The position numbers were made by a program, and so were the translations under genes. The notes under the pieces were generated by a model, which saw only the letters and a list, made by a program, of their open reading frames with translations, had not been told where the DNA came from and made no database searches. A stretch of 64,000 nt of DNA, from positions 186,001 to 250,000 of the forward strand of contig NZ_BNBI01000003.1 of assembly GCF_014655295.1 (NCBI RefSeq), written 5' to 3'. Source of the stretch: Streptomyces fumanus. GTDB lineage: Bacteria > Actinomycetota > Actinomycetes > Streptomycetales > Streptomycetaceae. Position 1 is the stretch's first letter. Every line of letters starts with the position of its first letter. Shown here piece by piece: positions 41,056-49,427 of this stretch.

Positions 41056-42561
41056 TCAGTCGCGCGGGAGCGCGGACTCGGTCGCTGTCGGGGTCGCGGG
41101 CAGGGGATCGGGTACGGGTTCGGCGCCGAAGCCGGCGTACACCTCCGGCCGGCGGCGGCGCAGCCAGGCGGCGAGGGCCAGGCCGGCCAGGAAGACGGCC
41201 GGTACGACGGTGGCGAGGACGGTGTTGACGGTGGCCGAGGCGCCGGTGAACAGGTCGAGGTGGGTGATGACCAGGACGATGGCGGTGGCCAGCAGCACCG
41301 CCGCGGCGACGGGCGCGACCACCGTGCGCAGCGCCCCCTCCTGGTGGCTGACGCGGCGGAAGTACAGGGGGACGGCGAGGGCGGCGAGCAGTTGCAGCGC
41401 CATCAGGCCGAGCATGCCGGGGGTGTTGACCCAGAGCAGCAGTTGCCGGTACGGGTCGGCGCCGGCCGCCGCGAAGACGAGGACCACGGCGGTGCCGAGC
41501 ACGGTCTGGGCGATGCCCACCCGGTAGGGCGAGCCGTGCCGGGGGTGGACCCGGGCCAGTGCCCTGGGCAGGACGCCCTCCTCGGCGAGGGCGAGGCCGT
41601 AGCGGTTGATGGCGTTGTGGAAGGCCAGCAGGGAGGCCAGGACGCTGGTGACGATCAGGACGTGCATGGCGTCGGCCGCCCAGCCCCCGACGTAGGTGGT
41701 GATGGCGGAGAAGAACAGTCCGGCGGGGTCGCTGCCGGCGGCCTCGACGACCCGCTCGTCGCCGAACGCCTGGACGGCGGTCCAGACGATGAAGGCGTAG
41801 AACAGGCCGAGGAAGCCGACGGCGAGGTAGGTGGCGCGGGGCACCGTGCGGTCCGGGTCGCGGGCCTCGCGGCGGTAGATGACGGTCGACTCGAAGCCGG
41901 TGAACGCGGCGAAGGCGAAGGCCAGTACGGCGGCGGTGCCGGGCACCAGCACGTTGCCGGGGGCGAAGGAGGCCAGGGAGAGGCCGTGGGCGCCGCCCTC
42001 GATCAGTACCCCGGCGGCGAGCAGGGCGAGGATGCCGGTCTCGGCGACGAGGAGCACGCCGAGGACCTTGGCGCCGAAGTCGATGGAGCGGTACCCGCCG
42101 TAGCCGATGACCAGCAGGCCGGCCAGGGCGACGGGGAGCCAGGGCAGGTCCGTGCCGGTCAGCGCGAGGGCGGTGTCGTGGGTGGCGCTGCCGAGGAGGC
42201 CGTAGACGCCGATCTCCATGCCGTTGTAGCCGACCAGGGCGAGCAGGGCGGCGCCCACGCCGGCGGCGGGGCCGAGTCCTCGGGTGATGTACGCGTAGAA
42301 GGCGCCGCCGCCGCGGACGTGCCGGCTCATGGTGGTGAATCCGACGGCGAAGACGGCGAGGGTGAGGCCGGCCAGCAGATAGCCGACGGGGGCGCCGATC
42401 CCGCCGAGCACCAGGGCGAGCGGGGCCACCCCGGCCATGACGGTGAGCGGGGCGGCGGCGGAGACGACGAAGAAGGCGATGTCGCTGGTGCCGAGCGCCC
42501 CGGTGCGCAGGGCGGGCGGGGTGCCCTCGGCGGGGCGGGGGCTGGAGGTGGTGACGGGCAC
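41056..42561 (-). CDS. APC-superfamily amino acid/amine permease
   Basis: 501 residues from the GTG at 42559-42561 with AAGGG nearby; about 12 membrane spans. The first span has the APC signature DIAFFVVSAAAPLTVMAGVA; later come HVRGGGAFYAYITRGLG, AFAFAAFTGFESTVIYRREA (the typical ExxA-like loop) and FHNAINRYGLALAEEGVLP. The C-terminus is cytoplasmic. Divergent TetR at 42701 and downstream amidohydrolase suggest a regulated uptake and breakdown unit for an amine, amino acid or amide. Substrate unknown. Confidence 0.88.
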   Translation of the reverse strand: MPVTTSSPRPAEGTPPALRTGALGTSDIAFFVVSAAAPLTVMAGVAPLALVLGGIGAPVGYLLAGLTLAVFAVGFTTMSRHVRGGGAFYAYITRGLGPAAGVGAALLALVGYNGMEIGVYGLLGSATHDTALALTGTDLPWLPVALAGLLVIGYGGYRSIDFGAKVLGVLLVAETGILALLAAGVLIEGGAHGLSLASFAPGNVLVPGTAAVLAFAFAAFTGFESTVIYRREARDPDRTVPRATYLAVGFLGLFYAFIVWTAVQAFGDERVVEAAGSDPAGLFFSAITTYVGGWAADAMHVLIVTSVLASLLAFHNAINRYGLALAEEGVLPRALARVHPRHGSPYRVGIAQTVLGTAVVLVFAAAGADPYRQLLLWVNTPGMLGLMALQLLAALAVPLYFRRVSHQEGALRTVVAPVAAAVLLATAIVLVITHLDLFTGASATVNTVLATVVPAVFLAGLALAAWLRRRRPEVYAGFGAEPVPDPLPATPTATESALPRD

Positions 42562-42606
42562 GGGAGGGCCCTTCTGGCAGCGGAGGGTCAGGGGGCGGGC
42601 GTGCGG

Positions 42607-42671
42607 GGTGTCCGACGGCAGTAAATCTAAAGGCTTTCGGTTTCCGCAATGTAACCTCCTCTTCGGACACC
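42607..42671. promoter_or_regulatory. Nine-base inverted repeats framing the APC/TetR divergent promoter
   Basis: GGTGTCCGA (42607-42615) and TCGGACACC (42663-42671) are perfect inverted copies 47 bases apart. Between them is the only AT-rich stretch (around GTAAATCTAAAGG), the likely site of both -10 elements. Two separate TetR half-sites or one looped operator are both possible. Confidence 0.45.
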
Positions 42672-42700
42672 TGGGAAGACCCCGGAGGGGAGCGCACGAC

Positions 42701-43327
42701 GTGGGACGGCCCCGCACACCTCTGTTGGACCGACGGCGCATCACGGCCACGGCACTGGAACTCGTCGACGAGCAGGGCGAGTTCAGCGTCCCGCAGATCG
42801 CGCGCAGGCTGGGGGTGCAGACCGGGTCGGTGTACCACCATGTGGACGGCCGGGACGGCATCGTGGAGCTGCTGCGGGAGCGGATCGCCGAGGCGATCGA
42901 CGTGACCACCCTCGACCTGCGCCCCTGGGACACGGCCCTGGAGTCCTGGGCCCGTTCCTACCGGGCCGCGTTCGCCGCGCACCCCCGGGCCATCCCCCTG
43001 CTGATGATCAACCCGGTGCGGGCGCCGCGCGTCCTTCAGCAGTACGAGCGGGCGGTGGTGCTGCTGCGCGACGCGGGCTTCCCGGTCGCCGAGGTGATGC
43101 CGGTCATCGGGGCGCTGGAGAACGTGGTCCTCGGGTCGGCCCTGGACCTGGCGGCCCCCGCCGCCATGTGGGAGATCGGCGACGCGGCGGCCACCCCGCA
43201 TCTGGCCGAGGCCCTGGACGCGGCCGGCGGCGACCGCGCCGACCGCGCCTTCGACCTGGCCCTGCACGGCTTCCTCACCCACGCCCGCGCACGGCTCGCC
43301 CGGCACACCGGGAGCCGGACGGAGTGA
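42701..43327 (+). CDS. TetR-family regulator of the amidohydrolase/permease unit
   Basis: 208 residues from the GTG at 42701, which follows GGAGGGGAG (42683-42691). HTH: RRRITATALELVDEQGEFSV, then PQIARRLGVQTGSVYHHVDGRDGIVEL. The C-terminal domain (ALESWARSYRAAFAAHPRAI, then VIGALENVVLGSAL) resembles the TetR_C group of drug or metabolite sensors. Its divergent partner is the permease. Confidence 0.88.
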   Translation: MGRPRTPLLDRRRITATALELVDEQGEFSVPQIARRLGVQTGSVYHHVDGRDGIVELLRERIAEAIDVTTLDLRPWDTALESWARSYRAAFAAHPRAIPLLMINPVRAPRVLQQYERAVVLLRDAGFPVAEVMPVIGALENVVLGSALDLAAPAAMWEIGDAAATPHLAEALDAAGGDRADRAFDLALHGFLTHARARLARHTGSRTE

Positions 43328-43344
43328 CCCGCGGGGTGGTGCAC

Positions 43345-43364
43345 GCGGGTCAGGGGTGACCCGC
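43345..43364. terminator. Hairpin between convergent tetR and yceI-like genes
   Basis: GCGGGTCA (43345-43352), loop GGGG, TGACCCGC (43357-43364). Confidence 0.6.
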
Positions 43365-43373
43365 CGGGTCCGG

Positions 43374-43913
43374 TCAGGGCCGCCGGAACGCGCTCACGTC
43401 GAACCGGAGGGCCACCTTGTCGCCGATCAGGACGCCGCCCCGGGTGACGCCCCAGTCCGTGCGGTCGAGGGTCGCGGTGCCCGTGAGGGCGATGCGGAAG
43501 ACGCCCCGCGGGTCGGGTCCGGCCCCGGTCAGGTCGCAGCGCACGGTGACCGGGCGGGTGACGCCGCGGACGGTCAGGGCGCCGGTGACCGCGAAGGCGT
43601 CCTCGGCCACCTGCTCGATCCGGGTCGAACCGAAGGCGATGACCGGGTGCGCCTGCGTGTCCAGGAAGTCCTTGCCGCGCAGGTGCTCGTCGCGCCGCCG
43701 GTTGCCGGTGCGGACGCTGTCCGCCCGGACGGTGAGCCGGACGGCGGACCGGGACGGGGTGGCGCCGTCCAGTTCGGCGGTGCCGTCGAACCCGTCGAAC
43801 CAGCCGCGTACCCGGCTGACCAGCGCGGCCCGCGCGACGAAGCCGATCCGGGTGCGGGAGGTGTCGAGGACGTAGTGGCCGGTGAGTTCGCCGGGCCGGG
43901 CCGTGGTCGTCAT
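43374..43913 (-). CDS. YceI-family lipocalin-like protein
   Basis: 179 residues without a signal peptide; AGGAGCGAGC precedes the ATG. Antiparallel barrel typical of YceI: GHYVLDTSRTRIGFVARAAL, then VRTGNRRRDEHLRGKDFLDT, ALTVRGVTRPVTVRCDL and RTDWGVTRGGVLIGDKVALR. YceI proteins bind isoprenoid or amide lipids and are linked to stress. It is divergent from the ECF sigma gene at 44076, which may regulate it. Confidence 0.87.
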   Translation of the reverse strand: MTTTARPGELTGHYVLDTSRTRIGFVARAALVSRVRGWFDGFDGTAELDGATPSRSAVRLTVRADSVRTGNRRRDEHLRGKDFLDTQAHPVIAFGSTRIEQVAEDAFAVTGALTVRGVTRPVTVRCDLTGAGPDPRGVFRIALTGTATLDRTDWGVTRGGVLIGDKVALRFDVSAFRRP

Positions 43914-44075
43914 GATGCTCGCTCCTGGGGCGGGAAGTGAAGTGACAGGGTGCCGGTTCAGGGGTTACGACGACACGGCCGCGCGGGATGTGAGGCGGGC
44001 GGCCGGGCTCACACTTCGGGGCGCCGCTCCGTCGAAGCGGTGAGAGCACACGCGACCGAGGGAGCTTCCGACACC

Positions 44076-44990
44076 ATGACCACCCCGTCCGATCCGGACC
44101 TGAGCGCGCTCACCGGCGAACGGCACCACCTGATCAACCTCGCCTACCGGTTCCTCGGCTCGCTGGCCGAGGCCGAGGACGTGGTGCAGGAGACGTACGC
44201 CCGCTGGTACGCCATGCCGCCCCGGCAGCGGGAGGACATCGCCTCCCCCGGCGGCTGGCTGACGACCGTCGCCAGCCGGATCTGCCTCGACCTGCTCGGC
44301 TCGGCCCGCGCCCGCCGCGAGCGCTACGTCGGCGAGTGGATCCCGGAGCCGGTGCCCGACGGCACGGAGTGGATCAGCGGGCGGTGGGGCGGCACGGCGG
44401 TCGACCCGGCCGACCGGGTCACCCTGGACGAGTCGGTCGACATGGCCTTCCTCGTCGTCCTGGAGTCGATGACCCCGGCCGAGCGCGTCGCGTTCGTCCT
44501 GCACGACGTCTTCCGCTACTCCTTCGCCGAGGTGGCCGAGATCGTCGGCCGGACCCCCGGGGCCTGCCGGCAACTGGCCGCCTCGGCCCGCCGCCGTCTG
44601 CGCGCGGCCCGCCCCGCCACCGTCCCGGTGGCCCGGCGCGCCCATCTGGTGCGGGAGTTCAAGCGGGCCTGGGAGGCGAAGGACATCGAGGCCCTCGTCG
44701 GGCTGCTGGCCCCCGACGCGGTGGCGACCGGCGACGGCGGCGGCGTGGCCCAGGCGGCGCCCCGGCCGGTCCGGGGCGCCGAACGGATCGCGCGCTTCCT
44801 CACCGAACGGGCCCTCGCGGTACCGGGCGTCACCCTCCACGAGTCCACCGTCAACGGCCGGCCCGGCCTGGTCGCCCGGCTGGACGGCGCCACGGTCGCC
44901 GTGCTGGCCTTCGAGGTCACGGACGACCGGATCGGCCGGATCTGGGCCGTGCTCAATCCCCGCAAGCTCCGGGCGTGGACGGCGGGTTGA
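44076..44990 (+). CDS. ECF sigma factor with C-terminal SnoaL-like domain (SigJ/ECF41 type)
   Basis: 304 residues; GAGGGAG 12 bases before the ATG. Sigma region 2 (LINLAYRFLGSLAEAEDVVQETYARWYA), DLLGSARARRERYVGEWIPEP typical of the SigJ group, region 4 (TPAERVAFVLHDVFRYSFAEVAEIVGRTPGACRQLAASA, the last part the HTH), then a SnoaL-like domain from about 190 (REFKRAWEAKDIEALVGLLA) that tunes activity in ECF41 sigmas in place of a separate anti-sigma. ECF41 genes usually neighbour their target; here YceI is the divergent candidate. The 3' end overlaps the convergent amidase gene by 38 bases. Confidence 0.88.
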   Translation: MTTPSDPDLSALTGERHHLINLAYRFLGSLAEAEDVVQETYARWYAMPPRQREDIASPGGWLTTVASRICLDLLGSARARRERYVGEWIPEPVPDGTEWISGRWGGTAVDPADRVTLDESVDMAFLVVLESMTPAERVAFVLHDVFRYSFAEVAEIVGRTPGACRQLAASARRRLRAARPATVPVARRAHLVREFKRAWEAKDIEALVGLLAPDAVATGDGGGVAQAAPRPVRGAERIARFLTERALAVPGVTLHESTVNGRPGLVARLDGATVAVLAFEVTDDRIGRIWAVLNPRKLRAWTAG

Positions 44991-46428
44991 GCCCGGCGAG
45001 CGGCGGCCGGCGGCCGGCCCACGGGTGGGCCAGTTCCAGGAGGCGGGCGGCCCGCAGCAGCAGGTCCTCCCGCCAGGGCGCGGCGACGAGCTGCACGCCG
45101 ACCGGGAGCCCGGTGGCGTCGTCGTGGTGCACGGGCACCGAGATCGCGGGCTGTCCGGTCACGTTGAACACCGAGGTGAACACCCCCATCGGGTAGCTGT
45201 TGCGGAACGCCCGCAGCGGATCGTCCTGCGGCCCGGCCCACCAGGAGCCGATCCGCGGCGGCAGGCACGCCGTGGTCGGGGTGACGAGGAGGTCGAACCC
45301 GGCGAGGAACCCCTCGACGATCCGCCGCGACAGGTGCTGGGTCCGCCGCACCCCTTCCGCGTACGCCCAGGAGTCGGTGGCCCGTGCCGCCGCGCGCAGG
45401 GCGCGGTTGTGCGGCTCGACCCGGTCGGGGTCGGCGAGCGGGACGCCGGCGCCGCCGATGTTCCAGATGGCGGTGAACGCGGCGACGAGTTCACCGGCCG
45501 GGGGCAGCGGCAGCGGGGTGTCGACGATGTGGTGACCGGCCTCTTCGAGGGTCCGGAGCACGGTGTCGACGGCCGCCGCGCAGGCCGGGTCCACGTCGAT
45601 GCCGTCGAGGGGCGCGTCGGTGAGCACGCCGATCCGCAGTCCGGCCGGCAGGTCCGTCTCCAGCACGGCGGCGAAGGGCCGCCGGGGGGTCGGCGGCGAC
45701 CACCAGGCGCCCGGGTCGTGCCGGGCCAGGACGTCGAGGACGGCGGCGGTGTCGGCCACCGAGCGGGTGACCGCCCCGCTGGTGCCCAGCCCCTCCACCA
45801 GTACCGTGCCGTTGGTGACCAGGCCGCGGGTGGGTTTGAGGCCGACCAGGCCGGTGCAGGAGGCGGGGACGCGGATCGAGCCGCCGCCGTCCTCGGCGTG
45901 GGCGAGGGGCGCCATCCCGGCGGCGACGGCCACGCCCGCCCCGCTCGACGACCCGCCGGGGGTGCGCTCCGGGTCCCAGGGGTTGCGCGTGATGCCCAGC
46001 GCCTCGCTCTCGGTGAAGGGCAGGGTGCCGAACTCGGAGGTCGTGGTCTTGCCCAGCAGGACGAACCCGGCGTCCAGGAACCGCCGTACCACCGGGTCGG
46101 ACTCCGCGGCCGGTTCCTTCCCGGCCCCGGCGGAACCGTAGGTGGTGGGCCAGCCGGCCACCTCCACCAGGTCCTTGACCGGCAGCGGCACCCCGTGGAA
46201 CGGCGGGAGGTCGTCCGCCGAGCCGGCCCGCGCCACCGCGTCGGCCGCGGCGGAGGCGGCCGCGCGGACCTCCTCGTCGGCCCGGTGGCAGAAGGCGTTG
46301 AGCCGGGGGTCGAGTGCGTCCGTACGCCGCAGGTAGCACTCCGCCACCTCGACCGGGCTCACCTCCTTGCGCCGTATGGCGGCGGCGAGTTCGACGGCCG
46401 GCGTGAACGGGTCGATCGACGAGGACAT
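44953..46428 (-). CDS. Amidase signature family enzyme
   Basis: 491 residues; GAAAGGAGCG precedes the ATG. Ser-cisSer-Lys triad: Lys in GVPLPVKDLVEVAGW (about 83), cis-Ser in TPGGSSSGAGVAVAAGMAP and nucleophile Ser in DGGGSIRVPASCTGLVGLKP. Such enzymes hydrolyse amides or act in transamidation; the sequence lacks GatA context and is more like stand-alone amidases or peptide amidases. It is divergent from the AraC regulator at 46525. Confidence 0.88.
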   Translation of the reverse strand: MSSSIDPFTPAVELAAAIRRKEVSPVEVAECYLRRTDALDPRLNAFCHRADEEVRAAASAAADAVARAGSADDLPPFHGVPLPVKDLVEVAGWPTTYGSAGAGKEPAAESDPVVRRFLDAGFVLLGKTTTSEFGTLPFTESEALGITRNPWDPERTPGGSSSGAGVAVAAGMAPLAHAEDGGGSIRVPASCTGLVGLKPTRGLVTNGTVLVEGLGTSGAVTRSVADTAAVLDVLARHDPGAWWSPPTPRRPFAAVLETDLPAGLRIGVLTDAPLDGIDVDPACAAAVDTVLRTLEEAGHHIVDTPLPLPPAGELVAAFTAIWNIGGAGVPLADPDRVEPHNRALRAAARATDSWAYAEGVRRTQHLSRRIVEGFLAGFDLLVTPTTACLPPRIGSWWAGPQDDPLRAFRNSYPMGVFTSVFNVTGQPAISVPVHHDDATGLPVGVQLVAAPWREDLLLRAARLLELAHPWAGRRPPLAGLNPPSTPGACGD

Positions 46429-46512
46429 CACGAACGCTCCTTTCGTCCAGGGGGGGTCGGTGCCGTCAGTGTGGTCGCGGACCGGCCGTCGCGGCTTGGA
46501 TGAATGTCGGGT

Positions 46513-46518
46513 TAACGT
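46513..46518 (+). promoter_or_regulatory. Leaderless -10 element of AraC-type gene
   Basis: TAACGT, six bases before the GTG at 46525, with no ribosome binding site; it supports the chosen start. Confidence 0.5.
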
Positions 46519-46524
46519 GACGCC

Positions 46525-47412
46525 GTGCGAGCGCCGGGAACGGATCGGGACGCCGCCGCGGTGTGGGAGATCACCATCCCCTCGCGGCCGGGAAGGCTGC
46601 CGGGTGTCAGCATGGCCGGGTTCCGCGCCCGCACCCCCGACCCCGTCGACCTGGGGGTGGTCCCCTACCCGGCGGTCACCGTGGCCCTGGACCTCGGCGA
46701 CGGCCTGCTCGTCGCCGACGAGGCCAACGGCCGCCAGGAGAGCGGCAGTTCCGTGGTGGGGCTGGCGCCCGGCGGGGTGCGGGGCCGCGGCCGCGGCATC
46801 GAGTGCCTGCAGATACGGCTGTCGCCGGTCGTCGCCCACGCGGTGCTCGGCACGTCCGCGGGGTGGGGCGGGTCGGTGGTGTCCCTGGACGACCTGTGGG
46901 GCCGCGACGCCGCGCGGGTGCGGGAGCGGTTGCGGGCCGCCCGCTCGTGGGACGAGCGGTTCGCGCTCGCGGAGGCCGAGCTGGGCCGGCGGTGCGAGGC
47001 CGGGCGGGCGGTCGACGCGGAGGTCGCCTACGTCTGGGGCCGGACGGTCGCCGCGCGGGGCGCGGTACGGGTGGAGGAGCTGGCGGACGAGGCGGGCTGG
47101 AGCCGCAAGCGGCTGTGGTCCCGGTTCCGGACCCAGATCGGCCTCGGTCCCAAACGGGCGGCCCGGCTGGTCCGTTTCGACCACGCCGTGCACCGGCTCG
47201 CCGCCGGGCACGGTGCCGCGCGGGTGGCGGCCGAGACCGGCTACGCCGACCAGTCGCACCTCCACCGGGAGGTGACCGCCTTCGCCGAGGCGACGCCCAC
47301 GGCCGTCGCCGAGGCGCCGTGGCTGGCGGTCGACGACCTCGCCTGGGCCTCCCCCGCGTATCTGACGGCCGCCCGCCCGATCAGTCCCGGTGGGCGCCCA
47401 CGTCGCCGTTGA
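46525..47412 (+). CDS. AraC-family transcriptional regulator
   Basis: 295 residues from the GTG at 46525. Residues 1-150 form a divergent sensor domain (VWEITIPSRPGRLPGVSMAG, then CLQIRLSPVVAHAVLG), typical of one group of actinobacterial AraC proteins. HTH pair at about 185-275: VEELADEAGWSRKRLWSRFR and RVAAETGYADQSHLHREVTA. It is divergent from the amidase gene. The 3' end overlaps the convergent lipoprotein gene by 32 bases. Confidence 0.88.
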   Translation: MRAPGTDRDAAAVWEITIPSRPGRLPGVSMAGFRARTPDPVDLGVVPYPAVTVALDLGDGLLVADEANGRQESGSSVVGLAPGGVRGRGRGIECLQIRLSPVVAHAVLGTSAGWGGSVVSLDDLWGRDAARVRERLRAARSWDERFALAEAELGRRCEAGRAVDAEVAYVWGRTVAARGAVRVEELADEAGWSRKRLWSRFRTQIGLGPKRAARLVRFDHAVHRLAAGHGAARVAAETGYADQSHLHREVTAFAEATPTAVAEAPWLAVDDLAWASPAYLTAARPISPGGRPRRR

Positions 47413-48127
47413 CGGTGGTCAGCGTCATGACGGGGCCGTGCCCGGCGCCCCGCACCGGGAGGTCCACGCCGGTCCGGCCGTTGCCGGTGCGGGCGGTGAC
47501 CCGGTAGGCGGGGCTGCCGTGCGGGACGGTCGCCTCGACCGAGCCGTTGGCGGTGGTCCCGGTGACGGCCGACGGGGCGGTGGCGCAGCCCAGGAGCACG
47601 TCCCCGTTGGTGGTGCGGGCGGTGAGCCGGTCCGCGGCGAGGGCGGCCGTCCGTACCGAGCCGTTGCGGGTGGACAGCCGTACGGCGGCGTCGTCGCGGC
47701 CGGAACGGGTCACCGTGACATCGCCGTTGACGGTGGTGAGGTCCAGCGCGGCGGCGACCCCCGCCACGTCGATGCCGGCGTCCCGGGCGGTGGCGGTGAC
47801 CCGCGTCCCGCCGGGGACGCCCACCGTGGGCGTACGGGGGCAGGGGCCGGCGTCGCGGTCCCGGTCGGCGCAGGTCAGGTCGAGGGTCCAGGTGCCGTCG
47901 CGGTGGGACCAGCGGGGGTCGGCCCGGTCGTCCACGGTGATGTCCCGGCCGTCGGCGGGGCGCAGCCGCAGTCCGTCGCCGGTGGTGATGACCAGGGCCG
48001 CGCCCGGGGTCAGGGCGACCGGGTGCGCGTCCGCCCCGCCGCCGTCGCCGTCTGCGCCGCCGCACGACACGGCGGCCGGGAGCACGGCCAGGGCAACGGT
48101 CAGGCGCAGCAGGCACTTCGGTGTCAT
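47381..48127 (-). CDS. DUF4097-like (putative adhesin) lipoprotein
   Basis: 248 residues from the ATG at 48125-48127. Signal peptide with lipobox LPAAVSCGG (Cys at about 21). The rest is a right-handed beta-helix-like array: LDLTTVNGDVTVTRSGRD, LSTRNGSVRTAALAADRL, ARTTNGDVLLG, GTTANGSVEATV, and MTLTTVNGDVGA, with repeated NG-(D/S)-V turns, as in DUF4097/DUF4098 proteins. Function is unknown; surface attachment is inferred from the lipobox. It is divergent from a WYL regulator, with a striking palindrome between them. Confidence 0.8.
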   Translation of the reverse strand: MTPKCLLRLTVALAVLPAAVSCGGADGDGGGADAHPVALTPGAALVITTGDGLRLRPADGRDITVDDRADPRWSHRDGTWTLDLTCADRDRDAGPCPRTPTVGVPGGTRVTATARDAGIDVAGVAAALDLTTVNGDVTVTRSGRDDAAVRLSTRNGSVRTAALAADRLTARTTNGDVLLGCATAPSAVTGTTANGSVEATVPHGSPAYRVTARTGNGRTGVDLPVRGAGHGPVMTLTTVNGDVGAHRD

Positions 48128-48181
48128 GCCGGTGCGGGTGCCCCGGCCCGGCGCCCTGATGACCGGGCGCGCGGCACCGCG

Positions 48182-48210
48182 GGGTACCGGACAGGACGTG
48201 TCCGCTACCC
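48182..48210. promoter_or_regulatory. Long operator-like palindrome between DUF4097 lipoprotein and WYL regulator genes
   Basis: GGGTA-C-CGGACA (48182-48193), five bases GGACG, TGTCCG-C-TACCC (48199-48210): eleven of twelve paired positions match, with a symmetric C/C mismatch. It ends 18 bases before the WYL start and 54 bases before the lipoprotein start, so a bound protein would block both promoters. Confidence 0.65.
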
Positions 48211-48228
48211 GTGCGCACAATGGGCGGC

Positions 48229-49200
48229 ATGCAGAAGACGTCCTCGCGGCTGCTCGCGCTGCTCTCGCTGCTCCAGACGCGCCCGGACCGGTCCGGTGAC
48301 GACCTCGCCGAGAGGCTGGGCGTCACCGCGCGCACGGTCCGCCGCGACATCGGCCGGCTCCGCGACCTCGGCTACCCGGTCACCTCCGTCAAGGGCCCGG
48401 CCGGGGGCTACCGTCTCGACGCGGGTACGCGGCTGCCCCCGCTGCTGTTCGACGACGGTCAGGCCGTCGCCCTGGCCGTCGCGCTGCGGACGGCGGCGGC
48501 CGGCAGCGGCGCGGTCGCCGAGGACGCCGCCCGCGCCCTGACCACCCTGCGCCAGGTCCTCCCGCCCCGCCTGCGCCACCGCATGGACCTGCTGAGCGTC
48601 ACCGCCGTCCGGCCGCCCGGGGACCGGGACGCCGACCGGACCGACCCGGAGGTCCTCATCGCGCTGAGCCGTGCCGTCCGCGCCCGGGAGGAACTGCGCC
48701 TGGACCACCGCGACGGCTCCGCCGAGCGGCCGCGCCGGGTGCAGCCGCACCACCTGGTCACCCGGCGGGGCCGCTGGTACCTGGTCGCCTGGGACCTCGA
48801 CCGCGAGGACTGGCGGATCTTCCGCGCCGACCGGGTCCGGCCCCGCACCCCGACCGGCCCCCGTTTCGCACCGCGCCCCCTGCCCGGCGGCGACGTCGGC
48901 GGCTTCGTCACCGGCAGGCTGCGCGGCGGCGACGGGACCACGGCCGACTGGCCCTGCCGGGGCGTCGTCGTCCTCGGCCGGCCGGCCGCCGAGGTCGCCC
49001 CGTTCGCCCCGGACGGGATCGTGGAGGAACTGGGCCCCGACCGCTGCCGGCTCACCCTCGGCTCCTGGTCCTGGACCGGACTGGCCGCCGCCCTCGGCCG
49101 CTTCGACACCGGCGTCGAGGTGGTCGGTCCGCCCGCGCTGCGCGAGGCGTTCGCGACGCTCGCCGCCCGGTACGCGGACGCCGCCCGGCCCCGGCCGTGA
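48229..49200 (+). CDS. WYL-domain transcriptional regulator (YafY type), copy 2
   Basis: 323 residues. HTH (DDLAERLGVTARTVRRDIGRL, about 24-44), the conserved KGPAGGYRLDAGTRLPPLLF, a WYL domain with WYLVAWDLDREDWRIFRADR at about 185, and a C-terminal WCX region. It shares overall layout with the protein at 12321. CACAAT lies seven bases before the ATG. The palindrome at 48182-48210 is the probable operator for it and for the divergent lipoprotein. Confidence 0.88.
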   Translation: MQKTSSRLLALLSLLQTRPDRSGDDLAERLGVTARTVRRDIGRLRDLGYPVTSVKGPAGGYRLDAGTRLPPLLFDDGQAVALAVALRTAAAGSGAVAEDAARALTTLRQVLPPRLRHRMDLLSVTAVRPPGDRDADRTDPEVLIALSRAVRAREELRLDHRDGSAERPRRVQPHHLVTRRGRWYLVAWDLDREDWRIFRADRVRPRTPTGPRFAPRPLPGGDVGGFVTGRLRGGDGTTADWPCRGVVVLGRPAAEVAPFAPDGIVEELGPDRCRLTLGSWSWTGLAAALGRFDTGVEVVGPPALREAFATLAARYADAARPRP

Positions 49201-49427
49201 CCGGAGGCGGCCGGAAGTCGCCGTACGGGCCTGGTGTGGCGGCAGGGAAAGCGGATACCGTCACGGACGGCGCACCGCAGGGCAGGACCGTCCGGTTCCG
49301 CACCGCCTCCCTCCCCCACGGCCGCCCCCGACGGGCCGGCCGGAGCCGCGGCCGAACGCGCTGCGGTGCCGCCGTGTTGCCAAGGAAGCGCCACCGCCGT
49401 GCAAGCGTCCTCGCTCCTGGAGCCGAC

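Noticed and set aside
39400..43306. Long open frames of over 1,000 codons on both strands across the amidohydrolase and permease genes
   Set aside because: Both lack family motifs and conflict with two well-supported genes and their Shine-Dalgarno sequences.
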